From assembly GCA_027318525.1 (NCBI GenBank), contig DAHVPA010000037.1, positions 1 to 12,404 of the forward strand: 12,404 bases of DNA, read 5' to 3'. The notes under the pieces are model-generated. The model did no database searches and was not told where the DNA came from. It worked only from the letters and a program-made list of their open reading frames with translations. The stretch's first letter is position 1; every line of letters starts with the position of its first letter. Both the position numbers and the translations under genes were made by a program. Of the stretch, positions 7,637-12,404 are shown piece after piece. Source of the stretch: Candidatus Cloacimonadota bacterium (lineage in GTDB: Bacteria > Cloacimonadota > Cloacimonadia > Cloacimonadales > Cloacimonadaceae).

Positions 7637-8287
7637 TTAATTTGAAAGCGTGAATTCTATGGGTATTATTACCCTTGTGTCTATAGCTTTCCCACCATTC
7701 TTACCGGGCTGGAATTTCCATTTTCTTACCGCATTAACGGCTGCTTCGTCCAAACCGCCGGGACCTCCCAACAAGGATTTTATCACACTGATATTACCTG
7801 TAGTTCCGTCTTTATAGACATCAACTTCCAGATATACCAGTCCTTCAATGCCGGAATTTCGTGCAAAAGCCGGATAATCAGGCATCACGGCATTGACAGG
7901 TTCCGGTGGATCTTCGTAAATCTCATAATCGAAAGGCTTTTCACTATCGCCAGAGGAACCGGTTTGAGAGGTTTTAAATATATCCCCGCCCAGCATTTCC
8001 AGCAATTGTTCCACAGCATTGGGGTCTGAGGCGTCATCAGCAGCAAGCTCGTCGCTAATGACGAGATCTACCACCGGTTTAACAATGTCTTCAGGCGGTT
8101 TGATCTTTTCTCTTTCTTCCGGAGGTATGTCCACTGTGACAATTTCTTTACTGGTAACAGTCTGTTTTTTAATGTCCACCCTGGGTGTAACCATCAAACC
8201 AAACAGCAAAATCAGCAATGCCAGCGTAAAAGCTCTGTCAAATTTGGAGTTGGCTACATCTTTCCAATCATAATATCTTGCTTCCAT
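7637..8287 (-). CDS. tonB: TonB family energy transducer
   Basis: This 216-residue inner-membrane-anchored periplasmic protein carries proton-motive energy from ExbB/ExbD to TonB-dependent outer-membrane receptors. A short cytoplasmic start is followed by one membrane helix (about 18-35, FTLALLILLFGLMV). A linker of about 80 residues comes next; it is acidic and only modestly proline-rich (PPEEREKIKPPEDIVKP). The TonB C-terminal domain spans about 132-214, with the family hallmarks DYPAFARNSGIEG (137-149), a LDEAAVNAVRKWKFQPG helix-strand (179-195) and the closing strand RVIIPIEFTL. The linker is shorter and less Pro/Lys-rich than in E. coli TonB, and I do not see the SxxxH pattern of that protein's helix. 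The ATG has AAGGAGG just upstream. It lies 9 bases after the second exbD, as expected for an exbB-exbD-exbD-tonB unit. Confidence 0.93.
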   Translation of the reverse strand: MEARYYDWKDVANSKFDRAFTLALLILLFGLMVTPRVDIKKQTVTSKEIVTVDIPPEEREKIKPPEDIVKPVVDLVISDELAADDASDPNAVEQLLEMLGGDIFKTSQTGSSGDSEKPFDYEIYEDPPEPVNAVMPDYPAFARNSGIEGLVYLEVDVYKDGTTGNISVIKSLLGGPGGLDEAAVNAVRKWKFQPGKNGGKAIDTRVIIPIEFTLSN

Positions 8288-8296
8288 AGCTCCTCC

Positions 8297-8728
8297 TTAC
8301 TCAGTGTTTTTCTGAGCCTCAAATGTTACTTTCAACGCTCCAATGTCCTGGAGTTGTCTCATCACGTCGGACATGATGCCATATTTGGAATCCCTGTCAG
8401 TCCTGAAGCAGACAATCATATTGGCATCGTTGTTCAGTTTTCTTTGCATTACGCCGGCTACTTTCATGTTTTCGATGTCGTCAATGGTATATGGGACGTC
8501 ATCTATGAGCACGGTTTCGTCAGGTTTCACATAAATGGTTGCAGTATGGTTTCTCGGAATCTTTTGTATTGTTTCAACCAAAGGCCATCTGTTTCTTTCC
8601 ACCCAAAAAGCCTTTTCCTGCACAAACACTGTTGTAACCATAAAGAACAGCAAGAGCAGAAAGGCAATATCAGATTGTGAAGCCTGCGGAATAACCTTGG
8701 GTCGTTTTTTTATCATTATCTTTGACAT
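8297..8728 (-). CDS. exbD: ExbD/TolR family biopolymer transport protein, second copy
   Basis: This 143-residue single-pass inner-membrane protein is a proton-channel partner of ExbB. The basic N-terminus (KKRPKVIPQ) is followed by SDIAFLLLLFFMVTTVF. Asp20 is at the position of the essential membrane aspartate of ExbD/TolR. The periplasmic part is the usual small alpha/beta domain ending TDRDSKYGIMSDVMRQLQDIGALKVTF. Relative to its upstream neighbour it has a distinct segment after the helix (FWVERNRWPLVETIQ) in place of GLSMVLPPAAKEG. The two are therefore diverged paralogs and not a recent duplication. GGGAG lies upstream of the ATG. It is 16 bases downstream of the first exbD. Confidence 0.92.
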   Translation of the reverse strand: MSKIMIKKRPKVIPQASQSDIAFLLLLFFMVTTVFVQEKAFWVERNRWPLVETIQKIPRNHTATIYVKPDETVLIDDVPYTIDDIENMKVAGVMQRKLNNDANMIVCFRTDRDSKYGIMSDVMRQLQDIGALKVTFEAQKNTE

Positions 8729-8744
8729 ACATCTTCTCCCATCA

Positions 8745-9161
8745 TCAATTTGTCGATAACGAGATTTTTTCAGCTCCTGATACTTTCAGCCTGTCAAGAA
8801 CCTTGATCATATCGTTGTATTTTGCTTCACGGTCAGTTTTCAACGTAAAAATCATCTTGGGATTTTCTGCCAGTATCTTTTTTACTCTGGCATCAATCAG
8901 AGCTTCATTGAATTGACCGAGATTTTCTTCATTCAGCATGATTTCACCCGTGTTGCCTATGAATATGCGGGTCATATCCTTCTGGCTAAGTTTGACTTGC
9001 GTAGCTCCTTCTTTGGCAGCCGGTGGCAATACCATCGACAAACCTTCTTTGACGTCAAACTTGGTGGTTGCCATGAAGAAAATAATCAGCAGAAATGCGA
9101 TATCCGCTGTTGAAGCAGTCGGAATATCAGCTCCGCCCTTCTTCTTACGAGAGATTACCAC
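8745..9161 (-). CDS. exbD: ExbD/TolR family biopolymer transport protein, first copy
   Basis: This 138-residue single-pass inner-membrane protein starts with GTG directly behind AAGGAGG. That ribosome site overlaps the stop codon of exbB, so the two genes are probably translationally coupled (9 bases apart). The cytoplasmic tail SRKKKGGADIPTAST leads into ADIAFLLIIFFMATTKF with Asp20 in the membrane, the conserved proton-carrying residue of the family. The periplasmic domain follows (EGLSMVLPPAAKE onward) and ends FTLKTDREAKYNDMIKVLDRLKVSGAEKISL, all standard for ExbD. With ExbB, the other ExbD and TonB it should form the motor for the receptor encoded upstream. Confidence 0.93.
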   Translation of the reverse strand: MVISRKKKGGADIPTASTADIAFLLIIFFMATTKFDVKEGLSMVLPPAAKEGATQVKLSQKDMTRIFIGNTGEIMLNEENLGQFNEALIDARVKKILAENPKMIFTLKTDREAKYNDMIKVLDRLKVSGAEKISLSTN

Positions 9162-9170
9162 GCTCCCTCC

Positions 9171-9923
9171 TTATTTGGCTTCAACTAATGCTTCTGTCAC
9201 CTTTTCAGAGGCTCTCTGCATGTCAATAACTAGACCATCAACCATGGTTACGAAAATGTTATTAAAGAACTGAGTAGGTATAGCTATAATCAGACCCCAT
9301 TTGGTGGTGATCAAAGCTATTTTGATACCGCTTGCCACGATTGTGGCATCCACAGCTCTGGCAGCCGCAATGGCGTCAAACGCTGCAATCATGCCATCAA
9401 CTGTTCCAAGGAATCCCAACATAGGAGCCAATGTAATACCGGCGCTCATTTCAGTGAAGCCCTTTTCCAGATAAGACATTTCTATCATGGCAGCATTTTC
9501 AACTGCTTTTTCGAATGCTTCCACACCCTGGTCAGCTTTCAAAAGCCCCGCATAAATAATTGCTGCAGCAGGTCCTCTTGTCTTGGAAGCAATTTCAATC
9601 GCTTCTTTGAATTTCTTCTGCTTAACCAAAGGAACTATCTTTTCTAAGAAAGAATTTAACTTGATTTTCCCGTAAAGCAAGGCTATAAATTTCCAGATGA
9701 TATAGGCAAGAGCATACAAAGCAACGAACAGAATGGGCCACATAAAGAAGCCGCCGTTCTTAAACTCTTTAACCATACCGCTGCCGAAAATTACGGTTGC
9801 TATGTTTTCCAGGACGCTTCCCTGTGCAGGAGCTGCTTCTGTAGTCTGAGCAAATGCCGCTGTGACAAATACCAGGTTAATAACCATCATCATCAGGATC
9901 GCGAAGATGAAAGTCCTTTTCAT
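9171..9923 (-). CDS. exbB: MotA/TolQ/ExbB family proton channel protein
   Basis: This 250-residue inner-membrane protein is the channel subunit that uses proton flow to drive ExbD and TonB. The N-terminus is a signal-like hydrophobic stretch (1-25, ending VTAAFA) before a polar Ala/Gln segment, an extension absent from E. coli ExbB. The first core helix is about 58-83, then a cytoplasmic loop with KKFKEAIEIA and RGPAA. Helix two contains APMLGFLGTVDGM (166-178) and helix three SGIKIALITTKWGLIIAIP (198-216), the two signature blocks of the family with Thr174 and Thr206/207 at the channel-lining positions. Asp176 and Lys208 are charged residues beside those Thr residues, where uncharged ones are usual. 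AGGAGG precedes the ATG. The gene follows the receptor by 24 bases and overlaps the ribosome site of exbD. Confidence 0.94.
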   Translation of the reverse strand: MKRTFIFAILMMMVINLVFVTAAFAQTTEAAPAQGSVLENIATVIFGSGMVKEFKNGGFFMWPILFVALYALAYIIWKFIALLYGKIKLNSFLEKIVPLVKQKKFKEAIEIASKTRGPAAAIIYAGLLKADQGVEAFEKAVENAAMIEMSYLEKGFTEMSAGITLAPMLGFLGTVDGMIAAFDAIAAARAVDATIVASGIKIALITTKWGLIIAIPTQFFNNIFVTMVDGLVIDMQRASEKVTEALVEAK

Positions 9924-9947
9924 TATGTTAATCCTCCTTGGAATATT

Positions 9948-11543
9948 TTAGAAGTTAAAGCTGACACCCAGGGTGACAGCACGGAAATTATTTATATTGC
10001 CGGGATTTAGCACATACTTATTGTGCATATATTGCACTTCATCATAAGTATAACCATTCTCAGATAAATCTGCATCATCATCATAGGCAGAGCCTGTTTT
10101 GGAGAACACACTGCCGATATTGGGATACTTAAACAGGTTTTCCACATCCATATACAGCCTCAGCGAGCCAAAAGGAAGGGTTACGCCTTTGGTCAGCCGC
10201 AGGTTGGCATTCTGTGTCAGACCCTTTCTCTTGCTGTTTGTATCCAGGGCTGTGTTCTGAGTTCCGCTGGTAGGAGTATATGGTGTTCCAGATGCCAACG
10301 TCCAGGTTAAGTTGGCAGAAAAGTCATCCAGGGGCAGAATGAAATTTGTGAACGGGACTATATATTCCTCGCCTCTGGCTATCCTGAACGTATAGTTGAC
10401 ATTGATGTTGTGGCGGATATCCCAATCAAGCGGGAATTCACGCAGATTGGTTGCTTCATCCTGAATAATGGTGGATGAGTTGTTGCCTTGCGCCCAAGCC
10501 AGTGAATAAGATACTGACCAGGTGTTGAAATCGGAAAGGCTCTTTTCCACCTGCATATCAATGCCACGGGTGCTGCCATAATCTTCTGATATGTATTCAT
10601 ACCAGTAGACCTGTTCTTCGCCTGGTTTTTCCACCTTCTTGGTGCTGACATAGTTATACAGGTTTTTATAATATGCAGTCATGTCTAAAACATAGTCTTC
10701 ACTCAACTGGTGGGAAAGACCAACTTCGTAGGTAACAGTAATCTGCGGCTCCAGAGTGGGGTTGCCGACTGTGATGGTCTGGTCGCTGACGTTGGCATCC
10801 TCAGGTGTCTTGCTGGTAAAGATAAACTGCATCTGCGGCAGCTGGTTTTGATAGTTATAGGCAAATCTCAGAACGTCTCTGTCCGAAATCGGGTGAGATA
10901 CTCCCAAACGTGGTGAAACCATCATCTGGAATTTGTCGTTGTTGGTGAATTTTACAGTTCTGTATTTTCCATTATCGAGTGCAACATCATAGCTATCGCC
11001 CAGATACCAGAAATCGAAGCGCAGACCGGCATTTACAATCATGCCTTCCCATTCCATCTTGTCCTGCAGATAATAAGCTGCCTGCCAGGGTTTGGCTTTA
11101 TAACCATCTGTCTTGCCGGAAGCTGCATAAGCTGCATTGTAATAATCGGCAGGCTTATAGATGCCGATTGGTTTGCTGCCATCATCGGGAATCACTACAT
11201 CAACCAATTCATCCGGAACATAGACCACCCCGTCCAAGCTGTCCGGATCGAAATAGTCATTCATGTCATAGATAGCGTCCAAATAAGCCTGACGCCTGTC
11301 TTCATATACTGTCAGGAAGTTAAATACCTGATCTTTTTTGATTCTGTGTGAAATAACTTCCAAGCCTGACTTCAACTGGTGGATAGGATTGACCTGCCAT
11401 TCGAAATCGGCTTTACCATTGGTGGTTGAAGTCCTGTCATTAATAAAATTCTCATATATGGTGCCTGGCGCAACAAAACCCGGAACATTACGGGGGTCTT
11501 CCACACCCTGGATTCTATATGTCCAGAGAGTTTCTCCAGATAT
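9948..11543 (-). CDS. TonB-dependent receptor, C-terminal barrel part (continues the interrupted frame of 11372-12404)
   Basis: This frame encodes about 530 residues of outer-membrane beta-barrel. It includes DFEWQVNPIHQLKSGLEV, SPRLGVSHPISDRDVLRFAYN, QPQITVTYEVGLSHQLSEDY and RGIDMQVEKSL, all typical of large TonB-dependent receptors. It ends at TAA (9948-9950) with FRAVTLGVSFNF, a C-terminal Phe as required for Bam recognition. The homologous sequence starts well before the first in-frame GTG (11504), which has no ribosome site. The frame is open up to a stop at 11568-11570. It is therefore the 3' part of the receptor gene whose 5' part lies in another frame. One extra G in the GGGG run at 11547-11544 would join them as ...FYYYRG-ISGETLWTYRIQ. 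No independent function is likely for this piece alone. It lies 24 bases upstream of exbB. Confidence 0.85.
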   Translation of the reverse strand: MSGETLWTYRIQGVEDPRNVPGFVAPGTIYENFINDRTSTTNGKADFEWQVNPIHQLKSGLEVISHRIKKDQVFNFLTVYEDRRQAYLDAIYDMNDYFDPDSLDGVVYVPDELVDVVIPDDGSKPIGIYKPADYYNAAYAASGKTDGYKAKPWQAAYYLQDKMEWEGMIVNAGLRFDFWYLGDSYDVALDNGKYRTVKFTNNDKFQMMVSPRLGVSHPISDRDVLRFAYNYQNQLPQMQFIFTSKTPEDANVSDQTITVGNPTLEPQITVTYEVGLSHQLSEDYVLDMTAYYKNLYNYVSTKKVEKPGEEQVYWYEYISEDYGSTRGIDMQVEKSLSDFNTWSVSYSLAWAQGNNSSTIIQDEATNLREFPLDWDIRHNINVNYTFRIARGEEYIVPFTNFILPLDDFSANLTWTLASGTPYTPTSGTQNTALDTNSKRKGLTQNANLRLTKGVTLPFGSLRLYMDVENLFKYPNIGSVFSKTGSAYDDDADLSENGYTYDEVQYMHNKYVLNPGNINNFRAVTLGVSFNF

Positions 11544-12404
11544 CCCCTGTAATAATAGAAACTGCCGTCACCATTGGGATCAAGTCCTACACTGCCGTAA
11601 CCATAATCCCCCAGCAACACATTCAAGACATAATCATCTGGAAGGTTGTTGGGGTCAGGGTCTATGGTATAAAACAGATATTTATCCCTGTCAATCCCTT
11701 TGGGACCGAGGTCATAATTCTTTTGGAAGTAACTGCCCTTGACCTTGAGAGTCATCTGCGGATTTATCACATGGTCATAGGAAAGCACATATTGCCTCTG
11801 CACGGTTTCGTCCTTGCCATTGAAGTCCGGCGCATATCTCCACAGGTAACTGTAATAATCATTTAAAGTCCTGTCGCCGCGTGCGGCAAAGGTGAATTTC
11901 TGCTTGGGATTCAGCTCATATTTGGTCTTGAAGTTCACATTATAGGAGTTATAAAATCTGTCTGACAACTGAGCACCAATAACGTTTTCAAAGAAATCCG
12001 CCACCCCGCCCTTGTATTCATCCTGACGCTGCCTGAAGGGATTTACTTCAGGATAATCGTTTTCCAGCAATGCTCTGCCATCCCAAACAAAATCATCATT
12101 GGGGTCGCCTTTGGCATACTTTCTGAGTCTGCCGTCCTGCCAGTCTCCACCGCCATTCAGATAAAAGGTAAATCTCTTGCGCAGGTCTTTGGAATCAATG
12201 GGTATAACGGGACCGCCGATGGCAAATTTGAGCGCATCGTCGTTGCGCGATTCACCAATAAACCGGTCGGTGCTGTATTCCACCTTGCCCGAGTAATAGG
12301 GATCGCCGTCTTTGGTCACAATATTGACCACACCGGATTGCGCATTGCCGTATTCGGCTGTGAATCCGCCGGTCATTACCTTCATGTCGCTGATGGCATC
12401 AGTA
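11372..12404 (-). CDS. TonB-dependent receptor, plug end and first barrel strands (partial 5', frameshifted)
   Basis: The gene enters from beyond the window, so signal peptide, TonB box and most of the plug are missing. The visible start ISDMKVMTGGFTAEYGNAQS is followed by GVVNIVTKDG, the classic end of the plug domain of TonB-dependent receptors. The Met codon at 12385 lies inside this motif and is not a real start. Barrel strands follow: KVEYSTDRFIGES, FTFYLNGGGDWQD, YNVNFKTKYELNPKQKFTF and QMTLKVKGSYFQKNYDL. Receptor-like sequence ends near YYYRG (about 11543). The rest of this frame down to its stop at 11372 reads as an out-of-phase translation of the barrel and is not expected to be biological. 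The receptor would bind and import a substrate using TonB energy from the genes immediately downstream. Whether the break is real or a sequencing or assembly error cannot be told here. Confidence 0.85.
   Translation of the reverse strand, partial: TDAISDMKVMTGGFTAEYGNAQSGVVNIVTKDGDPYYSGKVEYSTDRFIGESRNDDALKFAIGGPVIPIDSKDLRKRFTFYLNGGGDWQDGRLRKYAKGDPNDDFVWDGRALLENDYPEVNPFRQRQDEYKGGVADFFENVIGAQLSDRFYNSYNVNFKTKYELNPKQKFTFAARGDRTLNDYYSYLWRYAPDFNGKDETVQRQYVLSYDHVINPQMTLKVKGSYFQKNYDLGPKGIDRDKYLFYTIDPDPNNLPDDYVLNVLLGDYGYGSVGLDPNGDGSFYYYRGYLEKLSGHIESRVWKTPVMFRVLLRQAPYMRILLMTGLQPPMVKPISNGRSILSTS

Noticed and set aside
11502..11504. GTG as an independent start for the C-terminal receptor frame
   Set aside because: There is no ribosome site upstream, and receptor-like sequence in this frame continues upstream to about 11543, so a frameshift explains the layout better.
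1..12404. Mobile elements, tRNA/rRNA genes, CRISPR arrays
   Set aside because: No transposase or integrase motifs, no regularly spaced repeats and no cloverleaf-like segments were seen; coding is continuous and on one strand.

Overview
The window looks like chromosomal DNA from an anaerobic Gram-negative bacterium of the Fibrobacterota-Chlorobi-Bacteroidota-like sphere. A member of Cloacimonadota (the 'Candidatus Cloacimonas' group) is my best guess. The reasons are moderate base composition, strong AGGAGG-type ribosome binding sites, large secreted proteins ending in PNPFNP/PNPY sorting-type domains, a PorV/PorQ-family barrel, and repeated DxDGDGxxDE acidic loops. The phylum is inferred from protein style and was not proven by a search.

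Every gene lies on the minus strand, so transcription runs from high to low coordinates. In that order the window holds: the 3' two thirds of a TonB-dependent outer-membrane receptor gene (12404 to 9948, entering from outside the window and broken by one frameshift near 11544); exbB (9923-9171); two tandem exbD genes (9161-8745 and 8728-8297); tonB (8287-7637); a 1035-residue secreted protein with a C-terminal sorting-type domain (7623-4516); a PorV/PorQ-family outer-membrane protein (4506-3484); and a 737-residue secreted, probably beta-propeller protein with a PNPFNP C-terminal domain (3447-1234). Gaps between these eight genes are only 9 to 36 bases. A clear rho-independent terminator follows the last stop codon (1184-1213). 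This looks like a single operon whose promoter is outside the window.

Beyond the terminator lies about 420 bases without a gene. Its lower end carries a near-consensus sigma-70 promoter (835-862) next to an 18-base perfect palindrome. This promoter drives a second, paralogous copy of the 737-residue protein (759 to 1), which runs off the window.

Read together, ExbB, two ExbD proteins and TonB would form the inner-membrane proton-driven motor. It energises the TonB-dependent receptor, which imports an unknown substrate. The PorV-like barrel is the kind of outer-membrane partner that handles proteins with C-terminal sorting domains, and two such proteins flank it. The physical linkage of an energy-transducing complex, its receptor, a PorV-like protein and surface or secreted cargo suggests a dedicated surface capture-and-import module. 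The ligand cannot be read from the sequence. The main oddities are the frameshift, a charged Asp/Lys pair in the ExbB channel helices, duplicated exbD, and calcium-loop-like acidic inserts shared by three consecutive proteins.
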